Position numbers and translations under genes: made by a program. From Amorphoplanes friuliensis DSM 7358 (GTDB taxonomy: Bacteria; Actinomycetota; Actinomycetes; Mycobacteriales; Micromonosporaceae), in assembly GCF_000494755.1 (NCBI RefSeq), contig NC_022657.1:8400001-8464000 (forward strand): 64,000 bases of DNA, given 5' to 3'. Below, piece after piece: positions 32,579 through 39,869 of the stretch. The notes below the pieces were generated by a model, which saw only the letters and a list, made by a program, of their open reading frames with translations, made no database searches and had not been told where the DNA came from. Each line of letters starts with the position of its first letter. Positions within the stretch are counted from its first letter, which is position 1.

Positions 32579-34068
32579 GGCGTCCACTGCCTGGTCGACG
32601 TCACGGCGCTGAGGCCCTGGAAGAAGTCCCGCAGCCCCTGACCGCGCGGCCCGCCCGTGCGTTTCCACCCGAGCAGGTCAGTGGGACGCGCCACCCGGAC
32701 GCGCAGGGTGTCCGCCGGGATGCCGAAGCGGCTCAGGAACGCGGTCGCGTCACCCTCGTCGAAACCGGCCAGCAGCACGCGTACGCGCGGCGCAGCACCG
32801 GTCTCGGGGGCGTCCCAGTCCACCTGGTCGACGCTGCGCAGCACGGTGAAGTCGATTTTGGCGGCCTCGCGCACGGGCAGCTCGACCACCGTGGACAGGT
32901 CGCAGATCGCCCGTCCGTCGGCCGCCACCCGGCGCGTGTCCTCGCTGATCAGCAGGCCCGTGATCCGATCGGCGGTCGCGTCCCAGGTGAACCGGGACGA
33001 CCAATCCCGGCAGCGCTGCGCCCACGCCTCCGCGACAGCCGTGTCCTCGAGCTCGATCAGGGCGGAGGTGAGCTGCCCCGCAAGGTGCTGCGGGCGCTCG
33101 ACGACCCAGCCCGTCGTGCGGTTGCGGACCGAGTCGCGCAGACCCGGCGACGCCAGCACGACGGCCGGCAGACCCAGGCACATCGCCTCGGTCACCGCGA
33201 GCCCCCAGCCCTCGACCTCGGACGTGCAGACGGTCAGCCAGCCCGAGGCGAGCAGACGATTGCGGTCCGGGGTGGCGAGGCGGCCGTGCAGGCGTACCGA
33301 ACCGGCCAGGTCGAGCTCGTCGACCAGGCGGGTCAGCTCCCGCCGGCACGGGCCGTCGCCGATCAGGTGCAGCTCCACGTCCGGCACCAGCTCGACAACC
33401 CGGGGCATGACCCGGATCAGCAGGTCCCAGCGTTTGTGCGGCGCGAGGCGGCCGACACAGACGATGCGCGGCGCCTCGGACCGCTGCGCACCGGACACCG
33501 CGAGCGGCTCCTGCCCGTTCGCCGCGACAAAAACCGGGCCGATCAGACCCAGGACCCGCCGCACCTCGGTACGCGACGACGGCGACACCACCGCGATCGT
33601 GCGCTCGCCGTAGACCAGCCGGTTGCCGACACGTTCCATCCACCGGCCCACCTGCGCCACCGGCCAGCGAAAATGCTGGGCGAACATCGACTGGTGCACG
33701 TGGTGGATGAGCACCACCACCGGCACCCGCCGCCCCACGGCCAGCGGCGCGAAGAACGGGATGCCGTTGCAGGTGTCGACGATGCCGTTGATGTCGCGGC
33801 GGTGCCGGAGGAGCCAGAGCAGCGCGTACAGGTAGACCGTGTAGGCGTTGCCTCTCCGGCGTACCGTCGCGCCCTTGATCGTCTCGGTCCTGGCCGTCCC
33901 GCGGGACCGCGAGGTGAGCACGGTGACCCGCTGGCCGTCGGCGACCAGGCGCGTGGCGACCTGATGCATGAACTCCTCGGCCCCGCCCGCATGCGGATGA
34001 CGGGCGTCCTTGAAGTTGAGCCAGACCAGATGTTCGCCGGGCTCACCCCGGTAGCGTCGCTCCCTCAC
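32575..34068 (-). CDS. GT4-family glycosyltransferase with C-terminal extension
   Basis: A 497-residue GT-B enzyme: KDARHPHAGGAEEFMHQVA in the acceptor domain, IVCVGRLAPHKRWDLLI and the EX7E motif EGWGLAVTE in the donor domain. Residues about 385-497 form an extension with no family I know; it ends in a basic, aromatic tail. GTG 34068; overlaps its upstream neighbour by GTGA. Confidence 0.87.
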   Translation of the reverse strand: MRERRYRGEPGEHLVWLNFKDARHPHAGGAEEFMHQVATRLVADGQRVTVLTSRSRGTARTETIKGATVRRRGNAYTVYLYALLWLLRHRRDINGIVDTCNGIPFFAPLAVGRRVPVVVLIHHVHQSMFAQHFRWPVAQVGRWMERVGNRLVYGERTIAVVSPSSRTEVRRVLGLIGPVFVAANGQEPLAVSGAQRSEAPRIVCVGRLAPHKRWDLLIRVMPRVVELVPDVELHLIGDGPCRRELTRLVDELDLAGSVRLHGRLATPDRNRLLASGWLTVCTSEVEGWGLAVTEAMCLGLPAVVLASPGLRDSVRNRTTGWVVERPQHLAGQLTSALIELEDTAVAEAWAQRCRDWSSRFTWDATADRITGLLISEDTRRVAADGRAICDLSTVVELPVREAAKIDFTVLRSVDQVDWDAPETGAAPRVRVLLAGFDEGDATAFLSRFGIPADTLRVRVARPTDLLGWKRTGGPRGQGLRDFFQGLSAVTSTRQWTP

Positions 34069-34736
34069 GGCGCCACCCGGACCAGGACGACCGTCGTCTC
34101 GATGTCCTGCCCGGGCCCCGGAACAGCGCTGCCGTGGGCCGTCATCCGCAGCCCGGCGTGCTTCGGCGTGTCCGGCAACCGCGGCACGAACCCGGGCCCG
34201 TCCGGCCGGTCGTCCCCGACGATCAGCACGGCGACCGAGGTCTCCAGCACGGTCAGGCCGCCGGTGCAGACGATGTGCTGACCGTCCGCGAGAAGCTTCA
34301 CGGCGTGGCTCAGCGACTCACCCGTCCCCCGGCCGAAGGTCGACGGCTCCCCGAAACCGACCCAGCGGGCCGGGCTCGTCGTGACACCCCGCAGCGCCGC
34401 CGATCCCCAGCCCGGTGACGAACACCCGACCACCCGGACCAGCACCCCGAGACCCGCCGCGACGTCGTCGACCGCCTCCAGCGTCCGGTCACTCGACCCG
34501 CAGTCGACGACGGCGATGCCGGCCGTGACGTCGAGGTCCCGCACGCAGTCCGCCGCGTTGCCCAGGTCGGTGCGAATGGTGTGCTCGCGATTCAGAACGG
34601 GAAAGACGAACTCCAGGTCGGTCTGCGGTTGCCTCGCCGGTGCCGCCTTGCCGGTCTCTCCGGTCTCTCCGGTCGCTCCGGTCGCCCCGGTCGCTCCGTT
34701 CGCTTCCGTTTCTTCGGTGATGAGAGCATTTCGCAT
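34065..34736 (-). CDS. GT2-like protein with collagen-like N-terminal repeat
   Basis: A 223-residue protein. After MRNALITEETEAN come five G-x-T collagen-like triplets (GATGATGATGETGETG), then a GT-A-like start (DLEFVFPVLNREHTIRTDL, VVDCGSSDRT). The region where a GT2 DxD should appear reads GFGEPSTFGRGTG, so it is probably not an ordinary active transferase. First gene of the cluster; ATG 34736 preferred over an upstream in-frame GTG. Confidence 0.6.
   Translation of the reverse strand: MRNALITEETEANGATGATGATGETGETGKAAPARQPQTDLEFVFPVLNREHTIRTDLGNAADCVRDLDVTAGIAVVDCGSSDRTLEAVDDVAAGLGVLVRVVGCSSPGWGSAALRGVTTSPARWVGFGEPSTFGRGTGESLSHAVKLLADGQHIVCTGGLTVLETSVAVLIVGDDRPDGPGFVPRLPDTPKHAGLRMTAHGSAVPGPGQDIETTVVLVRVAP
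34651..34695. repeat. Five 9-bp tandem repeats coding for G-x-T triplets
   Basis: Units CCGGTCTCT, CCGGTCTCT, CCGGTCGCT, CCGGTCGCC, CCGGTCGCT in uninterrupted tandem (plus-strand sense). They lie inside the GT2-like gene and keep its frame (9 bp = 3 codons). Copy-number change would alter only the length of the linker. Confidence 0.85.
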
Positions 34737-34844
34737 CTCGTCGTTTCCGCCCCCGCTGCCGTCTGTAGCTGCCGGTTCCCATAGTGGTCCCGGTACACCC
34801 GACGCGTGCCCAAGAAACCGAGTCGTAACCATTGAATTCGGAGA

Positions 34845-34864
34845 CTTCCGGGCCTTATAGGAAA
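34845..34864 (+). promoter_or_regulatory. Upstream motif copy A (before lectin-like gene)
   Basis: CTTCCGG then, after five bases, ATAGGAAA. A nearly identical element precedes the secreted protein genes at 36235 and 38481. The gene it would serve starts 100 bp downstream. TAGGAA could act as a -10; no matching -35 is visible. Confidence 0.35.
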
Positions 34865-34963
34865 GTGGCCGAACCCGCGGCTGAACAGCGAATATTCATC
34901 AGATCGGTGCCGCCCGCGACCAATTCGCCGGCCCGGCCGCGACCGATCCCCGACGATCGGGAA

Positions 34964-35686
34964 ATGCGCAGGACTCAGCTCGTCAAATGGACGGTCACCG
35001 CTCTCGTCACCGCCCTGACGATCCCGGGCCTGCCGGCCCTCGGCTACCGCAAAGTCATCCGGTACGCGGACTTCAGCGACACCTCGGCCCTCCGCCTCAA
35101 CGGCACGGCCGCCGTCACCGGTGGTGCCCTGCGCCTGACGAGCGGCCTGCGCAGCCAGGCCGGAACGGCGTGGTCCACGACCCGGCTCAACACCGAGAAG
35201 ACGTTCCAGACCACTTTCGACGTGTCCATGACCGGCGGCGTGACCCACGCGGACGGCCTGGCCTTCGTCCTGCAGACCGACGGCCCCTCGGTGGTGGGCG
35301 GCCGGGGCGGCAGCATCGGCTACGGCGGCCTGACCCACAGCGTGGCGGTAGAACTCGACACGTACCGCAACCCGAACGACCCCGACAACAGCCACGTCGC
35401 GATCGTGACCGGCGGCAAGTCGGACGACCCCGCCACGGCCGTGTCCGTGCCGCTCTTCGGCCAGACGCTGCGCATCCGCATCAACTACGACGCGCAGACG
35501 CAGCTGATGAAGGTCCGTCTGCGGTCCGTGGAAGCCGGTACCGCCGAGGTGAAGCTCCTGACCCAGGAAGTCGATCTCCGCGAGGCTCTCGGCTCCCGGC
35601 GGGCGTGGATGGGCTTCACCGCGGCAACAGGTCAGGAGATGGCCACCCAGGAGATCCACAACTGGACGGTCAAGGTGGCCCGCTGA
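34964..35686 (+). CDS. Secreted L-type (legume-like) lectin-domain protein
   Basis: A 240-residue protein; ATG 34964 gives a clean signal peptide (MRRTQLVKWTVTALVTALTI, cut near residue 27). The rest is one jelly-roll lectin domain: YADFSDTSALRLNG, then WSTTRL, HADGLAFVLQ with the metal/sugar Asp, VAVELDTYRNPNDPDNSHVAI with the metal-site DTYxNxxxDxxxxH pattern, and a final RAWMGFTAATGQ. Binding of extracellular carbohydrate is likely; the neighbouring glycan cluster is divergent. Confidence 0.83.
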   Translation: MRRTQLVKWTVTALVTALTIPGLPALGYRKVIRYADFSDTSALRLNGTAAVTGGALRLTSGLRSQAGTAWSTTRLNTEKTFQTTFDVSMTGGVTHADGLAFVLQTDGPSVVGGRGGSIGYGGLTHSVAVELDTYRNPNDPDNSHVAIVTGGKSDDPATAVSVPLFGQTLRIRINYDAQTQLMKVRLRSVEAGTAEVKLLTQEVDLREALGSRRAWMGFTAATGQEMATQEIHNWTVKVAR

Positions 35687-35706
35687 GCCCACGGGTATCG
35701 TTGGGC
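35687..35706 (+). terminator. Weak hairpin after the lectin-like gene
   Basis: GCCCACG (35687-35693), loop GGTAT, CG-T-TGGGC (35699-35706) with one bulge, directly after the stop codon. No T-tract follows, so termination is uncertain. Confidence 0.4.
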
Positions 35707-36234
35707 CCTGACAGCCGCCCCCGGTGACCACTCCCGGCCGCGCAGCTCGGTCCAGCCGACAGAACCGTCGCGCAGATGCCTCTTTCAGGTGACCTCGGCG
35801 GACATTTTCCGGGAAAAACATTGTTCCGGCCGCCCCGGAATTGCCCGCAATCATTGGTGAAACAGCCCACCAGGGCCCTCGTCCCGTTCACCCGGCTTGA
35901 GATCAAGCAGGGGCGCTGGTAGGCACAGCATTTTCCCAGGCAGGCCTGGACGAGCATGCATATACCCAGGTAGCCGCAGCGCAGAAGGCCGTTGATCCTT
36001 CACATCCCCGTCAGCCGAACGGATTAGCCCGGACGGCGCGACCCGGCGGACTTCCGGTATCGGATAGGACAAACGGAAGCACTATCGCGCCCCGGAATGG
36101 AATCGGTCATCTTTGTCGCAGCGCCGGAACGCCCCACTGGTTCGGCGCCCACAAAATCATCAAGTGCACCGAGCGTCGACCTTTCCGCGACGTTGCGGAA
36201 GTCGCACGCCAAGCCGTTCCAGGAGGAACCCCCC
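35707..36234. other. Long non-coding leader before the secreted-protein cluster
   Basis: No convincing gene in these about 530 bp. They are visibly less GC-rich than the flanks and contain TTTTCC-G-GGAAAA (35805-35817, a perfect 6-bp dyad), motif copy B (36051-36071) and an AGGAGG ribosome-binding site just before 36235. A structured leader RNA is possible, but I could not match a known riboswitch. Confidence 0.5.
36051..36071 (+). promoter_or_regulatory. Upstream motif copy B
   Basis: CTTCCGG, six bases, ATAGGACA. It shares GGWATNNNATAGGACA with copy C (38426-38441) and CTTCCGG..ATAGGA with copy A. The gene start at 36235 lies 164 bp downstream. Confidence 0.4.
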
Positions 36235-36744
36235 ATGCGCAAGATCACCAAGCGTTCCGCTGCCATCATCGCCGCTGCTGTTGTCGGTGTCGGGGCACTC
36301 GGCGGAGTCGCTATGGCGAACGGCTGGCTCGTCGGCGGTAAGGGTTACGCCACCGCCTCCGGCGCCAAGGTCTCCGACATGCGTGCGGACGTCACCCTCG
36401 ACAAGAACATCTACCCGGAGGTCTCGCTGACCGCCACGGCGCTGGTGGACAACCCGAACGAGTTCAACGTCGAGCTGACCGGCATCAAGAACCCGGCTGT
36501 CACCGCGAGCAGGGGCGGCGCCGCCAACCCCGGATGCGTCACCGCTCTGAATAACCTCGGACTCGCAGCCGTGACGCCCACCCTTCCGGGAACCGCGCCG
36601 ATCATCGCCAAGCAGAGCACAGACAAGACGGTCAGCCTGCCACTCACGATCGCGAAGGAATTCCCCCTGGCCTGCCAGGACTCGATCATCAACCTGACCT
36701 TCGACTTCGAAGGCACCAGCACCGTCAAGGCCGCGAACGTCTAG
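36235..36744 (+). CDS. Small secreted protein, NPN-motif family (member 1)
   Basis: A 169-residue exported protein with an AGGAGG site, signal peptide MRKITKRSAAIIAAAVVGVG to about residue 28 (AMA), and a beta-rich body. It carries a VDNPNEFNVELTGI segment, a C..C pair, and a C-terminal ACQDSIINLTFDFEGT strand. The same three elements recur in the proteins at 36810 and 38546. No LPxTG motif, membrane tail or enzyme motif. I do not recognise a named family; an immunoglobulin-like beta-sandwich is my inference. Confidence 0.75.
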   Translation: MRKITKRSAAIIAAAVVGVGALGGVAMANGWLVGGKGYATASGAKVSDMRADVTLDKNIYPEVSLTATALVDNPNEFNVELTGIKNPAVTASRGGAANPGCVTALNNLGLAAVTPTLPGTAPIIAKQSTDKTVSLPLTIAKEFPLACQDSIINLTFDFEGTSTVKAANV

Positions 36745-36755
36745 TCCCCACCCGT

Positions 36756-36783
36756 GGCGGGCGAAGCAACGGCTTCGCCCGCC
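36756..36783 (+). terminator. Hairpin between the first two secreted-protein genes
   Basis: GGCGGGCGAAGC (36756-36767), loop AACG, GCTTCGCCCGCC (36772-36783): a perfect 12-bp stem 12 bp after the stop. No T-run follows, so it may be an attenuator or RNA-stability element setting relative expression of the two genes. Confidence 0.65.
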
Positions 36784-36809
36784 GGCCGTGCCGACCCCTG
36801 GGAGACATC

Positions 36810-37295
36810 ATGGACCGTTCGAAATTTGCCGTCGGAACGGCGGCGATGCTGACGGCTCTCCTGCTGGCGGCGGCGTCCGGCACACCGAGCGCCTCCGCCG
36901 GCGAGACGATGACCATTACGGGAACGCGCGACAAAGCGCACGGCTACAACCAGCAGACCTTCGGCATCGCCATGGGGGGCAAGGCCCCCAAGGGTCTCTA
37001 TCCCGGCGTGGTGCGGGAGATGAAGCTGACGCTGCGCAATCCTTATGACTTCGCCCTGAGCGTGAAGAGCCTCGAGGGAAAGGTCGTCTCGACGTCGAAG
37101 CGGAAGTGCAAACCCACGGCGAGCAACCTGGTAGCCGGGGACTACTCCGGAAAGCTTCCGCTCGTCGTCCCGCCCCGCGGCAAGGTCGACGCCAAGACGA
37201 TTCCGCTGTTCATGCCTCCGAATGCCAGCGCCGCCTGCCAAGGAGCCGTCTTCACCATCGAACTGACCGGCACCGCAACGAAGGCCCGCCGATGA
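36810..37295 (+). CDS. Small secreted protein, NPN-motif family (member 2)
   Basis: A 161-residue protein with a signal peptide (FAVGTAAMLTALLLAAASG, cut near residue 30) and a beta-rich body. LRNPYDFALSVKSLEG corresponds to the NPNEF segment of member 1, followed by CKPTASNLVAGDYSGKLPL, IPLFMPPNASAACQGA and FTIELTGTATK. The stop overlaps the next gene (ATGA), so both are co-translated. Function unknown. Confidence 0.75.
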   Translation: MDRSKFAVGTAAMLTALLLAAASGTPSASAGETMTITGTRDKAHGYNQQTFGIAMGGKAPKGLYPGVVREMKLTLRNPYDFALSVKSLEGKVVSTSKRKCKPTASNLVAGDYSGKLPLVVPPRGKVDAKTIPLFMPPNASAACQGAVFTIELTGTATKARR

Positions 37296-37978
37296 AGCAT
37301 CTGACCAAGCTGTCGTTGGTTGTCGTCACGGCCACCGCCACTCTCTTCGCCGGAAGCATGTATGCGTTCGCCGGATGGACCACCGACGCCCCCAAGACGG
37401 TTCTGAAGATGCGATCCGTCGCCATGCCGGCCGGTAATGCCCCCAGTGTGGCGAAGAATGGGAAGAACGCGGCTGTCGACTGGGTGGGAAGCAAGATTGC
37501 TCCCGGGGTGAAGGTGCAGAGCTACATCGTGACGCGGTTCGGGGTGGGGAATCCGGTGGTGGTCTGTGATCGGGTCACGACCACCTCATGCAAGGACAAA
37601 CTCGTTCCGGGCGGGACCTGGACGTGGAAGGTCCAGCCGGTCTTTGCGAGCTGGATCGGTGACTTCAGCCCGGCAAGTGTCGCGCTGACCTTCAGCGGGC
37701 CGCCGCCCGCCGCGGCCGACCTTGTCAGTGCGACGTCTCCGGCGGATCCTGCTGCGCCTCTCCCTGCTTCGCCCGCGGCGACACCGACTGCCGCTGCGAC
37801 CAAGACTGGCGGTGGCGGGGATGAGACGGCAGTCCCGCCACCGCCGCAGGCACCCGTCACCAGTCCTCCTGCGGCGTCTGAGCCGACGCCTGAGGACGCT
37901 CCTGTCACCACGCCGCCCGCCCCGGCGACCTCCGGGCCGGTTGGTGATGTTCCGCCGGATCCGCCTGATGCGGGCTGA
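37292..37978 (+). CDS. Secreted FnIII-like protein with Pro/Ala-rich tail
   Basis: A 228-residue protein with signal peptide residues 1-27 (MKHLTKLSLVVVTATATLFA), one beta domain (residues about 30-140) resembling fibronectin type III by its strand pattern (AAVDWVGSKIAPGVKVQSYIV; TWTWKVQPVFASWIG), two cysteines (CDRVTTTSC), and an about 85-residue Pro/Ala/Thr-rich tail likely to span or lie in the cell wall. No anchor motif. Coupled to the preceding gene. Confidence 0.72.
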   Translation: MKHLTKLSLVVVTATATLFAGSMYAFAGWTTDAPKTVLKMRSVAMPAGNAPSVAKNGKNAAVDWVGSKIAPGVKVQSYIVTRFGVGNPVVVCDRVTTTSCKDKLVPGGTWTWKVQPVFASWIGDFSPASVALTFSGPPPAAADLVSATSPADPAAPLPASPAATPTAAATKTGGGGDETAVPPPPQAPVTSPPAASEPTPEDAPVTTPPAPATSGPVGDVPPDPPDAG

Positions 37979-37990
37979 TCCTGAAAGCTT

Positions 37991-38022
37991 GGCCCCCGAC
38001 GCCTGTACCGGCGTCGGGGGCC
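37991..38022 (+). terminator. Strong hairpin terminator after the secreted-protein genes
   Basis: GGCCCCCGACGCC (37991-38003), loop TGTACC, GGCGTCGGGGGCC (38010-38022): a perfect 13-bp stem followed by TTTGTG. It closes the transcription unit ending at 37978. Confidence 0.88.
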
Positions 38023-38480
38023 TTTGTGCGTCGGTACACGGAGGGATTAGGCCCTTCGACGTTCAGGATTCCTTGAAATCTGAAAGTCGCGGACGATTGT
38101 CCGATGTGATGCATTCTTCTGGCGGGGCATGGTGATCGGGCATTCAGCGGATTGTTGAGAAAGGCCGGCCAATGTGAATGGGGTTCGGCGTCGACCGGCT
38201 GACGCCGGACATAGCCCGGCGCTGGTTTGAATTGCCGGGCCCGTAGTGGTAAGCAGGCTGTCTTTGCCGATGAGCCCGCCTTCTGCACGTCGGTGCAGGT
38301 CAGGAGCTTGTGGAGTTTCACGTTCCGGTGTCCCTCTTGCGGGTTAAGCCGGACAGACCCTCCTGCGCGATTTATGCGCGGTGAACGGCGGACGGATTCC
38401 CGATCACAACGGCATGCGTTTTCGGGGAATGTAATAGGACACCGTTTTCGCCGCCGTACCACCGCAGGAGGATGCTCCGT
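38023..38480. other. Long non-coding region before the fourth secreted-type gene
   Basis: About 460 bp without a convincing gene. It contains GGGTTAAGCCGGAC (38340-38353), similar to GGATTAGCCCGGAC at 36021-36034 in the other leader, then motif copy C and an AGGAGG site before 38481. The two leaders may therefore share ancestry. Confidence 0.45.
38419..38441 (+). promoter_or_regulatory. Upstream motif copy C
   Basis: TTTTCGG, eight bases, ATAGGACA; its last 16 bases agree with copy B at 12 positions. It lies 40 bp before the ATG of the mini-ORF at 38481. Confidence 0.4.
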
Positions 38481-38549
38481 ATGCGCAAGCTCAGCAGACG
38501 GTTCGCCGCCGCCATTTGCCCGTTCGGCGCCGGCCGGGTGGCGTCGTGA
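38481..38549 (+). CDS. 22-residue mini-ORF coupled to the next gene
   Basis: AGGAGG followed by ATG 38481 opens a 22-codon frame beginning MRKLSRRFAAAI, strikingly like the signal-peptide start MRKITKRSAAII of the protein at 36235. It stops at 38547-38549, overlapping the next start by GTGA. Either it is a leader peptide that couples translation, or the stub of a lost secreted-protein gene. Confidence 0.4.
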   Translation: MRKLSRRFAAAICPFGAGRVAS

Positions 38550-39232
38550 TCCGGGACCTTCCGCCCGTTCGTGACGTACTGACCCGGCGTGACGGCATGT
38601 TCCGCCGTGACGGGGAGGGCGGCTTCGGCGAGGGTGAGGCGTCCGAGGGCACGCATGCTTTCCCGGGGCGGACGATCGAGGTGGACCTCGAGGACGAGCC
38701 GACCACCGATCTGCGCAGCCGTTCCAAGCGGGGCTGGCTGCGGCGGATCGATGGGCGTACCCGATCGATTTTGACGGGGGCCGCGGTCGCGGCCATCATC
38801 GTCAACGCCGGGGCGGTCTGGGCTTATTGGCAGATCACCGGGTCGGAGACGGGGCGGGACACCGCCGGGACGGTCGTGGAGCTCAATCTGCGCGCGCGGT
38901 CGGATCTGAACAAGCCGCTCGTGCCGGGCGGCGCCGGCAATCTCACCGTGACCGTCACGAACGACAACGACTTCCCGATCCGGATCACGTCGGTGGCGCC
39001 GGGCGAGGGCAACATCATCGCGGATGACGAGCATCGTGAGGCCGGCTGCACCACGACCGGGGTGGTCGTCGCGCAGCGTTCGGTCAAGGTCGAGTGGGAT
39101 GTTCCGCGGAACACCATCGGCGCGTTCACCGTGCCGGACGGTCTGGCGATGGGCAAGGGGTCCGACAAGGCGTGCAAGGGTGCGACGTTCACGGTGCCGG
39201 TGCTGGTCTCGGGTCTGGCGGGCCGGCCCTGA
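38546..39232 (+). CDS. Membrane-anchored NPN-motif family protein (member 3)
   Basis: A 228-residue protein from GTG 38546. Residues 1-70 are cytoplasmic, charged and basic near the membrane (RSKRGWLRRIDGRTR); one membrane helix at about 76-96 (ILTGAAVAAIIVNAGAVWAY); then an extracellular beta domain with VTNDNDFPIRITSV and C-terminal ACKGATFTVPVLVSG, matching the repeated elements of the secreted proteins at 36235 and 36810. It could be the anchored member that organises the secreted ones. Its end overlaps the convergent LigT gene by 44 bp. Confidence 0.72.
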   Translation: MIRDLPPVRDVLTRRDGMFRRDGEGGFGEGEASEGTHAFPGRTIEVDLEDEPTTDLRSRSKRGWLRRIDGRTRSILTGAAVAAIIVNAGAVWAYWQITGSETGRDTAGTVVELNLRARSDLNKPLVPGGAGNLTVTVTNDNDFPIRITSVAPGEGNIIADDEHREAGCTTTGVVVAQRSVKVEWDVPRNTIGAFTVPDGLAMGKGSDKACKGATFTVPVLVSGLAGRP

Positions 39233-39704
39233 GCGTGGTGACCGTCCGCGTGACGCTGTCGTAGCTGCGGGCGGCGGCAAATCGTCCGCGTGCGACGCCG
39301 AGACCCGCCAGTTCGGCGTCGTACGCGGCATGGTCCGGTGCGTTCAGGGCCAGGCTGATGTGCGGCACCCAGGCCTCGGGCGCGTGCAGGGGGTTACGCC
39401 GCGTGCCGTCGAGCGCGTGCCACACCGTGGCGTGGAGGTCGCGGAGTTCGTCGGTGAGGACCACCCGCCAGGCCACGGCCTTCCCCAGGAAGATCAGCCC
39501 GTCGAGTTCCGCCTCCAGCGGCAGAGCCGGAACGATCTCGGCCGCGGGCGTCAGCGCGTCGGCGGCCACGAGGGTGAGGTGCGGCCGGTTGGTGACGTGG
39601 GTGTGCGTCGCCAGGCTGCGCAATCCGGCCTGCCGCAGCCTCTCCCAGACGCCCCGCACCACGTCGTCAAGATCAGGATCAAGGACCAGTTCGACGGTAC
39701 GCAC
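39189..39704 (-). CDS. 2'-5' RNA ligase / LigT-family phosphoesterase
   Basis: A 171-residue 2H phosphoesterase with its two HxT/S motifs: PHLTLVA (about residue 41) and PHISLAL (about residue 115). Family members hydrolyse 2',3'-cyclic phosphates or ligate tRNA halves in vitro. GTG 39704. The C-terminus is Pro-rich and overlaps the neighbouring gene. Confidence 0.85.
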   Translation of the reverse strand: MRTVELVLDPDLDDVVRGVWERLRQAGLRSLATHTHVTNRPHLTLVAADALTPAAEIVPALPLEAELDGLIFLGKAVAWRVVLTDELRDLHATVWHALDGTRRNPLHAPEAWVPHISLALNAPDHAAYDAELAGLGVARGRFAAARSYDSVTRTVTTLRAGPPDPRPAPAP

Positions 39705-39869
39705 GCAGCCGACGGTACGTGGGCATCAGGGGCGGCGGCCGCGAGGGCACGCCGCGCCTGATGTCCACCGGGCTTCCCGGGGGACGCCCGAACGGCGCTC
39801 CCGCCGGTAACAGAGCGTGGGCGGGCGGGTGCGCCGGAGTGAAATCGTAGCGCCGATATGCAAGTTGCA

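Noticed and set aside
35707..36234. Possible c-di-AMP (ydaO-type) riboswitch
   Set aside because: CCCGTCAGCCGAACGG recalls the 3' part of ydaO elements, but the other conserved blocks are not found; left as unexplained leader.
36235..39232. Sortase-anchored surface proteins
   Set aside because: No LPxTG-like motif with hydrophobic tail in any of the four proteins and no sortase gene in the window.
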